Of a stretch of 64,000 bases of DNA, positions 1 through 9,900 are shown in pieces. Source of the DNA: Ascidia mentula. Its lineage: Eukaryota; Chordata; Ascidiacea; Phlebobranchia; Ascidiidae. How positions within the stretch are numbered: the stretch's first letter is position 1; each line of letters opens with the position of its first letter. The notes beneath the pieces are model-generated. The model had not been told where the DNA came from. It searched no databases and saw only the letters and a list, made by a program, of their open reading frames with translations. The position numbers and the translations under genes are program-made. Location: NCBI GenBank assembly GCA_947561715.1, contig OX387204.1:13397001-13461000 (forward strand). The letters are read 5' to 3'.

Positions 1-3000
1 ACACCCCGTAGTGATATCCGGACGCCTTGTCGCTGCAAATGAGACAAACTTCGTTGCCATCCAGTTTCGGCGCGGGTCCTTTTTTCCGCTTTTTTCCTTT
101 TTCTGTGATCGAAAATCGTGATTTTTTTAGGCAAAAAGAAAATTAAGCCGAATATATGTTGAAAATAACCCGCAACTCATTTGCTGTAAACGCAACATTC
201 ATTTTACTTGAAGCAATTGAGGTTTATGTTTGTTTTTCTTTCGCGCTGTACGTTTCAACACTAGGACAACTACATACCTCCCTGTTCGCTGCCTGCGGGT
301 GATCTTAAAAACGATTCGAGGCCAACCGTCCAGTTTTGCATTGTCTCGGCTTTTTGCACTCCATCGTCACCTGTACAAACTTGCGGGCGTAAATTGTTTT
401 CGTTGGGGAAATATCGCACTTTATAGAAATTTACCTGTTGCCATTGTTTCAGGTGTTTTGTTTGGTGTGTAGACTTCGGCTATTTCTTGAACATTAATAG
501 ATTGTGTGCTGAAAACATTCACATGTTTTACACGAAAATCTGTATGAGTCGCGCCCGAACCACTTTCAATAACAGTTAAAACTTACTCGGAAACTTGGCA
601 TGGGGTCGTGGGCGTAGAGTTTGGATTCGGATGATGTGTTACTAATGTTCCACACTCGTTGGAATTGCTCTCAATACTTATTCGTGGACTTTCGACTTGC
701 TCAGGCTTTTTGAGTTGCTCCTGAGAATTGGGAACACACTGTTCTGGGTTCGACTGAACAAATCCACTGTCTGCGCCGGTCGTGAATGGACTCGTATGCA
801 TAGTGGACGAGATATGTGGGTCATGAATGGGATTGGTTGGGTACCCGCTAGTTTGAACCCCGGCAGTGGTGGCAATTGAACCTAACTGGCTGGAGAGACC
901 CAAGTAGTTTAATGCCGCATCGGAAAAAGTCGATAAGGTTGGAATATTTCCTGTAGTTGGAGTTGCAGGCAATGTTCCGGGCAGTTGTAAATTTAACTGG
1001 CCACCTGACAATGGCGGGAGGTTAGCAGCATTGTTAACATGGTTGCTAAGCAGTTGCTGGGCTACAGCTGTCAACGAGTGTGTATTGTTCTGTACAGGTG
1101 CATTGGTTTGCTGCTGTAATATAGGTACGTTATGCTGAATAGGACTGTGGACAGGCAGCCGAATTGCTGGGCTTGGGGCAATAACCTGGGCAGTCTGTGT
1201 TGTTGTTGCTTGCTGAAAAAGCAATATAATTTCACATTGTTTTTACAGATGGGCAAACTACAATTAAACAAGTTCAAACCTGGGCAATTGAGGCTTGGGT
1301 AGAGTTTGCTACTGGAATTGGAACCAGCATAAAAGCAGTTGCTGACGTTTGTTGGGTGCTGGTGGTAGCGACTGGCAGCTGTATTTGTGCAGTATTTTGC
1401 ACAACCTGAAAAACGTTCTTTTGCTGTTGACAATGCATAACTTGAAGATTAGTAATAATCTGCACTGATGAGACCTTTTAGGTCGAAACAGTGGCCATCT
1501 GTCTGCAGCTTATACACAATAATCTTAACCTTCTACGTTATATCCCAAGAAATGACATATTTTTTCCAACAGACATGAAAAGGAACTTACTTGATGAAAA
1601 GCTTGTGGCTGAGCAGCAGGAATTGTTTGCGCTTGTTGCACTGCAGAAAGTCCAATTGAATTTTGTCCCAACAAAAGCGGATTTACTGTCTGCGGTTGTA
1701 TAGTCTGTTGGTTCTGCTGAAAGTGTGGCACTAAAAACACAGAATATATATTACTAAATGTATTATGACTTCTCCCCAAACAAATTACAACAAAAAGAAA
1801 CACCAGTTAAAAATACTTGGCGTCTGCTAAATAAAAAAACTTATCAGTTCATTTAACCTATCAGGACATCCATAACATAAAAAAAAACTTACAGCGAAAT
1901 CTGTTCATTCTCTATGGTAACCAAAAAAACGAGTTCACGTTTTCACCTATGGCACCATTGGCATGAGGTATAAGATACCCAACTGAATCTTGTGGCAGAC
2001 TGACCAACTTATATATCGGTGGCATTTTGCCTTCCAAGCATAACATCGTAGTATGCCACCAAGGACTTAATAATTGACAGAAAACACACATTGGAGTTAA
2101 ATAATCTTTGGCATCGCGGCGCACTCTGATTGCCAACCTTTGCACTTCGATCTCGATAAACAAAACACAGACAAACTTTCCTAGGTGGGGTTACTTTAGG
2201 TTGAGAACTACAGTAACCCCCAAAATCTCAAACAGTCTCCAGGTAAGAAGTAAATCTGGGAACCTTATGTCGTGGTTCCAACTTCTTTAAAATTCAGTCC
2301 TAAAGCTTTTTTTTGTCTAACTTTAATTGCTTTCTTTATTATGCATATACCTATTTACACAAATGAAATATACCAAACTAAAAAGATATCCGTACGGAGA
2401 TTTTTCTTTATTAAATAAAAGCATTGGTATCTGTAAAATATTTCTACCACTGTGGCACATGTGCACACACAGTACTTTGTTAATTTAAAAACAAATAGAA
2501 CAGATTCTGAGTTTTCAGTTTATGTAGCATCCCCAATCCATGCTAAGAAGACCCACATAACAACAGTAATCCACTGCCAAGTACCATATTTATCAAACTT
2601 AATTTTAGTTATAGTACATGCATAGGCATATCCAGGGGCTTCAGGCAGTCAATAAACAACAACTGCCGTTTTTCATTGATAAATATCTTTGTCAATAGGC
2701 AGGTTGTTGCAATGACATGCAGTTTCCCTGTGTGCAAAGCCAATTTGTACGGTTGTTAAACTTGCCAGAAATATAAGCAATGTACTGTATCTTACAAAGT
2801 AATTGTATTCAAGACTAAACTACCGCAAAAAAACCATGTATTTTGTGGAGCTTGACCACAATAAACCTTTATTTCGCAGCAAAAAATCAGGAAACTGCCC
2901 CAAAATTGTTAACCCCTGGACTCGTCTGTGAATACATGTACTAAAACAGCATGTGTAATGGCGTAGTCTACAACACTGAGATATTAAGAATTCAATGAAA

Positions 3001-4068
3001 CTAGCAGAAGTTTCGAATTGAGTCAGCTGATTTATTAGTAAAAAATCGATTTCGCCTGAACTGGCATCCTCAGTTTCTGCAAATTCGAATTTGCAAATAA
3101 AACACAGAAAGCTATACGGTACACTGAGATATTATGCCTAATAAAAACCTTAAAAAACTAATCTGCTAAGGCATTTTGAACCTTTTCTGGTCAATGCAGA
3201 AGTTCAGCAAGGAACATCTAAAAACTATACTACATAACTGTTGATTAAAATATTACCAAACAAACCTAATTGTGACAAAGCCACATTGTTGTTTGTGTTT
3301 CCTCCAAGGTTTAAGAGAATGATTCCATTGGATTGAACACCAGCTGGTTGAGCCATAATGTTGGTGGCTGTCTGGAGCAAGCCTGTGTTTCCTGTCATAC
3401 AAAATCAATCACACGTGCTATAAAGAAAATCTACATTAAAAGTAGCTATACTAATAAATATACATAGTTATAAAAACACTACTCTTATCCAAGATACCTA
3501 CCTATGTTTCCAGGAGCATTCATGGCACAGAGTGCTAACGGCAATGTTGCCAGGTTGGTTAATTGCATTGGCAGAGGCATTGCCACAGCTGCAAACAAAA
3601 ATTTTGGTGTTACCCAACGTATTAGTAGGAACTGTCTACGTTAAATGTCTTTGGAAGCAACATAAATATGCTATTCAATAAATTTAAAGCACCTCTGGCA
3701 AAACTTATTTATTCGGTCAACCTTTTAGTTGTTATCCAACCGACCCTTATCAGAACAAGTGTTCTACCAGAAGAGCTTTAAATTTATTGAATATTATGCC
3801 TGTTAGAGTCAGCAACAAATAAATATGCTATACTGGTGGCCCCAAGAATTTGTTACAGTTTTCTTAGCTTAAAATGCCATTGGTCAAAATATCGTGGCCT
3901 TATTTATCTGTCAATCATTTTTGTTGTAAAGTTTATGGACCCTTTGTCTATTTTGAACACAAACTTACTTGCATTGCTTACTGTTGGTACAGCAGTTTTG
4001 CTGGAATTGTTGTTGGTATCAGTTGCACCTGGATTATGCTGTGATATCCCATTTGTTTGATCAGACAT
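1..4068 (-). CDS. NR1H: LXR-type (NR1H) nuclear receptor, 5' part; runs off left edge
   Basis: Ligand-activated nuclear transcription factor; in known LXRs it binds oxysterols and regulates lipid genes with RXR. Exons, transcription order: 4068-3969, 3588-3502, 3391-3266, 1730-1591, 1405-1280, 1212-587, 508-435, 102-1 (continues off window). All junctions are GT-AG and all phases agree. The last exon reads KGKKRKKGPAPKL then DGNEVCLICSDKASGYHYGV, the start of zinc finger 1 of the DNA-binding domain; RKKGPAPK before the finger is typical of LXR. The start ATG at 4068 opens MSDQTNG. The region before the finger is about 426 residues, rich in Gln, Asn, Pro and Thr and probably disordered, far longer than the A/B region of vertebrate LXR (roughly 80-100). 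The ligand-binding domain lies outside the window. FXR or another NR1 class is less likely. The fit of the 74-nt exon 508-435, which repairs the phase between its neighbours, supports the model. Confidence 0.82.
1460..1508 (+). ncRNA. Solo hammerhead ribozyme (type I), antisense in LXR intron
   Basis: Intron between LXR exons 1730-1591 and 1405-1280, opposite strand. Core CUGAUGA (1465-1471), stem II GACC/GGUC with a 5-nt loop, then GAAA. Stem III closes CAG with CUG and ends in a GUC cleavage triplet at 1501-1503. Stem I pairs CUGCA (1460-1464) with UGCAG (1504-1508). Very similar to the ribozymes of the 5239-6122 array, but the DNA beyond the motif does not match that repeat. Self-cleavage is inferred from the intact core. 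Confidence 0.82.
3005..3079 (+). repeat. Dispersed repeat, copy A
   Basis: Matches the reverse complement of 9380-9452 with a few mismatches and small gaps; shared blocks include CAGCTGATTTATTAG, AAATCGATTTCG and GGCATCCTCAGTT. Lies in the large LXR intron 3265-1731. Family unknown. The rest of that intron (about 1.5 kb) shows nothing else I recognise. Confidence 0.6.
3674..3791. mobile_element. Small palindromic MITE, TA-flanked
   Basis: Inverted arms of about 25 nt (TTCAATAAATTTAAAGC at the left, its complement at the right) flank a short centre. A TA dinucleotide sits on both sides (3672-3673, 3792-3793), as in Tc1/mariner-type insertions. 118 bp, no coding capacity, inside an LXR intron. 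Confidence 0.65.
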
Positions 4069-4874
4069 AATGGGATATTGGTGCTCTACCAACAATTAAA
4101 CAAAAAATTTAGTTGCATATATTTTGTTAAGCCAAAGAAAAAAGTTAATTGGTTAAAGAACCCTATTCAAGGCAATTAAAGTGCAAACTTACGATAAAAA
4201 CACTTGTAAGTTATTCCTTCGTGTATTAGAGAAATTGTACTAAATAATTCTCAGCGTTAAAAACCTTGCCCAATTATTCACATACTACGTAACGCAACTT
4301 GCAAGTGTGACGACAGGCCTGTCCATCAAACAAATGGGAATTGAACTTATTTACAGTTACCGAGTTACTGTAAAAATAAATGTATTGTTTGATAAAAACT
4401 GGTATAACATTTACTTCATTTTAAAACATGTCGCTACAATGTCCTTCTGACGTGCTCGTCAAACAATGTTTCTCATACATGGTTCTTTTACCAAACCATG
4501 ATAAAACAAACTTACGTTTATTTTTGAAGGATAAATTTTGTATTTTTTTACTGAAGCAATATTTCACTTTGATCCACACATATTCACACTTTAAAATACT
4601 TTGTAAATTTTGGAAAAAAAAATGTATCAGAACATCTTTTTCAATTCAAATTAAATTGTTTTTATTTGTTTTAAACTTCCTGAGTATATGACGAATGTAA
4701 AAACAACACATGTCAGCAGAGGAAGCCCGTAGCTAAAATGTGGGGGTGCTGCTTCAGAAATTTTTAGTCTTCAAACATAATATTGCTTAACCTGTACGAT
4801 CAACAATTGCCTAAAAGACGTAAAACGTGTTTGCTGACAGGGTAATATGTTCACATTTACGGAAAATACTACTA

Positions 4875-5198
4875 CACCGGGTCATAAAGTTTTTTCCAAA
4901 CTTGATCCACATATAATATGTAAAACAAAAATCAGCGCGAATTTATTGATTAGGCGTAAACAGGACAACCACCTGTTATTTTTGTTTATAAATTTGAGTT
5001 GAAATACTACACGAATTTGAAAACAAACAAAGAATCCGCCGGCGCAAAGAGTGAGTGTGGACCTGGCCTTAACCTATAGCAATTTGTGCGAATATTAACG
5101 CTACGATTTCGTGTAGTATGTCAACTCAAATTTATAAACAAAAATGGACCCGGCCTTATATGTGGCCAAGTTTGGAAAAAAAACTTTGTGACCCGGTG
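4875..5198. mobile_element. Palindromic MITE, mariner-like, TA target duplication
   Basis: 324 bp starting CACCGGGTCA and ending in its inverted complement; terminal inverted repeats run about 45 nt, and further inverted blocks inside make it nearly a full hairpin. TA on both flanks (4873-4874, 5199-5200). No ORF. It ends 28 bp before the left target duplication of the hammerhead array. Confidence 0.75.
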
Positions 5199-5479
5199 TA
5201 AAATGATCTTTCCATAAATAAATAATAAAAATAACAACAATAGCAGCTTTGCAATATTATGGCTTTTTTTGCACATATATTACATTGGTGTTTTTAGCCT
5301 TTTGCGCTATCGGTTTCCAAGCAGTTCCGTTTGGCCATAGTGCGCTCCACAGTGGTTCGTCGTCTCTGTTGTTCGGTACCTAGTATAGGGTACCCTGCAG
5401 ATCGACGTTGACCGAAAGGTACCACAAAGTGGAAACTAGTGTGCCTGCTAGTGTGAAAGCTAGCACAGTGCCACTCAAC

Positions 5480-5539
5480 AGCTGCACTGATGAGACCTTA
5501 CAGGTCGAAACAGTGCGTGTACACACCCTGTCTGCAGCT
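5480..5539 (+). ncRNA. Hammerhead ribozyme, array copy 1 (type I)
   Basis: Stem I: AGCUGCA (5480-5486) pairs perfectly with UGCAGCU (5533-5539). Core CUGAUGA follows; stem II GACC/GGUC is capped by UUACA, then the conserved GAAA. Stem III closes CAG with CUG and carries an inner GUG/CAC helix. The GUC cleavage triplet ends at 5532. All core nucleotides are present. Confidence 0.92.
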
Positions 5540-5770
5540 TTGCAATATTATGGCTTTTTTTGCACATATATTACATTGGTGTTTTTAGCCTTTTGCGCTA
5601 TCGGTTTCCAAGCAGTTCCGTTTGGCCATAGTGCGCTCCACAGTGGTTCGTCGTCTCTGTTGTTCGGTACCTAGTATAGGGTACCCTGCAGATCGACGTT
5701 GACCGAAAGGTACCACAAAGTGGAAACTAGTGTGCCTGCTAGTGTGAAAGCTAGCACAGTGCCACTCAAC

Positions 5771-5830
5771 AGCTGCACTGATGAGACCTTACAGGTCGAA
5801 ACAGTGCGTGTACACACCCTGTCTGCAGCT
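5771..5830 (+). ncRNA. Hammerhead ribozyme, array copy 2 (type I)
   Basis: Same sequence as copy 1, 291 bp downstream; predicted cleavage after 5823. Cleavage at copies 1 and 2 would release a unit-length 291-nt RNA that could be circularised. Confidence 0.92.
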
Positions 5831-6061
5831 TTGCAATATTATGGCTTTTTTTGCACATATATTACATTGGTGTTTTTAGCCTTTTGCGCTATCGGTTTCC
5901 AAGCAGTTCCGTTTGGCCATAGTGCGCTCCACAGTGGTTCGTCGTCTCTGTTGTTCGGTACCTAGTATAGGGTACCCTGCAGATCGACGTTGACCGAAAG
6001 GTACCACAAAGTGGAAACTAGTGTGCCTGCTAGTGTGAAAGCTAGCACAGTGCCACTCAAC

Positions 6062-6121
6062 AGCTGCACTGATGAGACCTTACAGGTCGAAACAGTGCGT
6101 GTACACACCCTGTCTGCAGCT
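6062..6121 (+). ncRNA. Hammerhead ribozyme, array copy 3 (type I)
   Basis: Same sequence as copies 1 and 2; predicted cleavage after 6114. The array ends just after its stem I 3' strand, where the right target duplication begins. Confidence 0.92.
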
Positions 6122-6534
6122 TTAAAAATAACAACGTTTTCCAACTTATTTGTATTTCTACCCAAGTTCAAAACCAGATAAGGATTGTGCTTAATTCTTG
6201 TATCATAAAGCAATGGTGATGCATGTAATTCAAATGCATTCAAACGAATCTAAATCCAAATGCTTCGACAGTTTTAGTGTATTTTTTTTTTTTTTATTTA
6301 ACGTCAAGTCAATTAACTCTGATGTTGTAAAAAGGCAGCAAAAATCAAAATGAATTTTGCGGAAAAAGGAGTCACATGCACACATTGTGATGACAGTCCT
6401 TTTGTACGAAAAATGTTGCCCATAGTGAAGAAAAAAATATCCTATATGCTCTAAAACCTTGCTGTGTACTGACTAAAGCGGTTGCAATCGTTTTTTGTTG
6501 TGGCAGAATCTATTTGAGTAAAACATTTTTCCAT

Positions 6535-6540
6535 TTTATT
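6535..6540 (-). terminator. Candidate poly(A) signal of Frizzled 3/6
   Basis: AATAAA on the minus strand about 445 nt downstream of the Frizzled stop codon. The 3' UTR between holds no other feature I recognise. Confidence 0.45.
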
Positions 6541-6984
6541 TTATGTAGTGTGGTTGACGTTACAATCCAAACAACATACATATGACGTGGTTTGATGTTT
6601 TTCGTGTATTGCAAGTAGAAGGTACGAAACAATAAATTCAACACTAGATGGCACAGTGGAACGACTTCGTCAAGCAAGCGCGGACAAACGGGCTCAACCG
6701 AGAACATAATAGGCATGTTGCAAAAAAAGATTTTTGTCGTATCCAAGTTTACTGGGTTAACAGTATTGTACATATTTAAATAAACAATGAAATGTGAGTT
6801 GCGTACAGTGAAAAAAACAGCATGTGGAGCAGGGGTAACCGACCTTGTATAAAATGCCAAGTAATGAATCGTCGACGCAAAAAGCTCATCTCATGACACA
6901 AATATCTGGTAGATTTTGGGTAATCCATCAAAACAACCAGTACTATTTAGTCAGTGAACTGGTCACATTTAACCCAACAAAACC

Positions 6985-9900
6985 CTATACTGACAACGCC
7001 CTTTCCACCTCCCCCTTAGTGTTTGCTGACTCGACCCTAGGAGGGGGTAACGGTGGTGGAGTCCTCGGCTTTTTCGGGATGGCATTTTTTAAAGCTTTAA
7101 CGATTGGCTCCGGCAACGGAATTGTATCTGTCTCTGTGTATGGAACAGGTTTAGGTGTTTCGTCATTTGATACTTCCTTTTCTACCGGCTGTTGTGTTTC
7201 TTTGGGAGGCGCCGATGATGAAAGTGGCTTCGCAAACGACAAGGTACTTTCCGACGTCGGTGAAACCTGCTTTCTCGCAAGTAACCTTGGTTGGTTGGAG
7301 GCAGACTGCTTGTCAGTAGTGTGTAAAGGTGTGCTGGAACCAAGCGGACCTTTGCTACTCTCAACGGGTTCCAATTGTTTACCGTCACTTTCCACCGACA
7401 CAATGACCTCCTTGCGACATAAATCCCCTTTAGCGCTGCCGTTAGGTGGACGCAAATGTTTCTGGGGGTTTTTGCCCGGGCGGGACACATAACCTTCAGT
7501 TCTCTTGTCTTTGCTGGCACGACCGATGGGCTGCTGCCTACGTCGACCGTAAACACGCTCGCCTCGGTTTCGACATTGGTCATATTCGATTGCACGTGAC
7601 ATGTCGCTGCTTGTTTCGCTGGTAAACTCAGTGTCGGTCAGGTCGTCCCAACGTGATTGGCGTTCTGTGAAGATAAGCAAGTGTGAATCATTACACACGC
7701 ATAATATCGAAACATGCTGACAAGTGGGTAAATATACTGATTTTGCTTCTTTGTAATCTTTCAAGTTACGTTCGGCAATTTGTGACATCATTGTTGTAAA
7801 TCATGGCAATAATTTCATTGTGATCACTTAAAACAACTTTTTTTGCAAAGCATAAGTAAACATTTTGACTAGTGCCCCATAATTTTACAATGTTTAAGAC
7901 GCGCCATTCATTTCAGACACCACAGGTGTTCTTGCGAATACACTTTTGTTTTTATTGCCGTTTTTGAAACACTTTTCGCAAGTGGGGTTAAGCTGTTTGC
8001 GAACATACCGAACGCAGATCGCGAGGCAATTGCAGCTGCTGCAACTGAAGCAGAAGATCCATGAAGTCCAGAATCTCGGAAATCTCCAAATACGGCTTCT
8101 CCATCCTTAGAAGTTTTCTCCAACATCAACTTTGCGTCGCGATCTGTATGAGACGTGAATTATTTAAATCCCGGTAAGCTTATACATGCGATTGATCAAA
8201 ATCTTTAATAGAATTGAAAGCCTTTTTATACCTCACTGAGAAACTTATGCGCCAATTTCTTGTTTGCTTATGACAATAAATTTAAAAAGGTTGACTTGCT
8301 GGAAATGTTTATACGACTCGAACAAGGAAAGGTTACTCGTTACGTCATACACCATCGTAGTGTATCTAGATTAACTAGGTCCTAAAAAAAACGCTGTGCA
8401 AATGCCGCAGGTTTACGATTTCATTTTGTCGTGTCAAATCCAGACCCGCAATTACCCTGAGGCGCAAGTATCTAATTCTCCCAAAGGTGAAAAGTTTTTG
8501 AGGATATTTTGATTTTTAACAGTGACATTTAATAACCGAAAGAAGAGAGAAGAGAGTAGAGTCAAAGCTTGTCGGATTTCAGTGCAGTACATGGAAAATG
8601 TTTTTAAACATGGCTCCTTTTGTGAATTTAGTTTAATTTTTTTTAATATAGTTTGTGTAACAATTTTAGCTAGTCATATCCACGTGATGAGCAGAGAAAC
8701 AAAAAATCCCTTCAATAACTCACCTTTTGCATGAGGACCGTTGGAGTCGTTAAGCAAGCGAGTTTGAGTCGTGTTCAGTGACGAGTTTTTCGAAGTTCTG
8801 CAGAACAACCGAAAACGTAAACATTAGTTTTTAACAACTAAAATATTTTTGGTTAAAGGATATTTATCGCACGGTCCTTTAACATATTCACCAAGCGAGG
8901 ACCTTTAAAAGCGCGTGTACCGATATTGGAACTTCACATTTAACACAAAACCACGCGCAAACTTTTACTGTTTTCGAGACACTTCACCCCTGAGGTACCA
9001 AATTACGATAAAAAATACTAATACCCAATACATTTGCCAGAAAACAACAATTTAAGTTGTAATATTTTCAGATTCGAATCCAATTAGTTTGATTGTAATA
9101 TATCAGAACAACTTTATCAACCTAATAATTAGGAACTGTGTTTACCCGGCATCGTTGAAAAAGTTTTTCCATGAGTCCAAGGTCTTCTTGCTTGCCACCC
9201 AGAAGAGTGGAGGGAGAGCAACAACCAACATCATCGTGTACTTCGCGAAGAAAAGCAGCAAATGGGGTCTGGGATCGCCTGCAAATCAACAGTCATTTAT
9301 CACTTTACGACGTGTATTGTACATCATGCGGCCAAATGACAATCACAAAAAAGGCCAAGATATGTAATATGGCAAAACTGAGGATGCCCGTGCAGACGAA
9401 ATCGATTTTTCAAGATTGCTAATAAATCAGCTGACTGCAATTTGAAACTTCTGATAGTTCTTTTTTTGACTTAATATGGCAAAATTTCTTGTTTTAATAT
9501 CAATATATTATAAAACCACAGAGGCAAGACAAATACTTTGATGAAGACGTTGTACAAACCAAGGCGTATATAAATACATGTAAAAGTAGCGTGGTTTAGG
9601 GCACACAAACTCCGACTCTATTTGTTCTCAACCTGGTTGAGTACTTTGACCTCCTCACTTAACTCACGAACAAACAAAACCCTTCTGTTATCAACTGTAC
9701 GATACTCAGTCTTACCGACAGCCAGTTGCCCCATTGGGTCGGACGGGGAAGGACAGGGAACAGCGTATTTGTCGCAGGATCTGACATACCAGGATGCTTC
9801 CCATCGGTTCCTGTTCATATCTTCGACCGCGTATATTATGATGAGGCTTATCTGCAAATAGGCGGGCGGATTATGAGAGGTGTCGATCACAATGCAACTC

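Larger units (their letters stand above)
5239..6122 (+). mobile_element. Retrozyme: three-copy 291-bp tandem repeat with hammerhead ribozymes
   Basis: Three nearly identical 291-bp units (repeat landmarks at 5408, 5699 and 5990). Each holds one type I hammerhead ribozyme. The block is bounded by a perfect 13-bp direct repeat, TAAAAATAACAAC, at 5226-5238 and 6123-6135, read as a target-site duplication. The repeat proper begins at 5243 with GCAGCTTT, within one base of the ribozyme cleavage point, and ends 8-10 nt past the third cleavage point. This is the structure expected of an animal retrozyme: self-cleaved or circular RNA copied back into DNA by another element's reverse transcriptase. 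The open frames of about 88 codons in each unit are by-products of a 291-bp (97-codon) period and start on non-ATG codons. Lies between the LXR and Frizzled genes. Confidence 0.88.

Noticed and set aside
230-472. 80-codon plus-strand frame
   Set aside because: Overlaps LXR intron and the 508-435 exon on the other strand; no support.
5408-6181. Repeated 88-codon and 63-codon open frames in the hammerhead array
   Set aside because: They arise because the 291-bp unit is a multiple of three with no stop in one frame. They start on TTG, span the ribozyme and have no splice or homology support.
6845-7492. 215-codon plus-strand frame
   Set aside because: Lies opposite the last Frizzled exon; a shadow of the Ser/Pro-rich tail coding.
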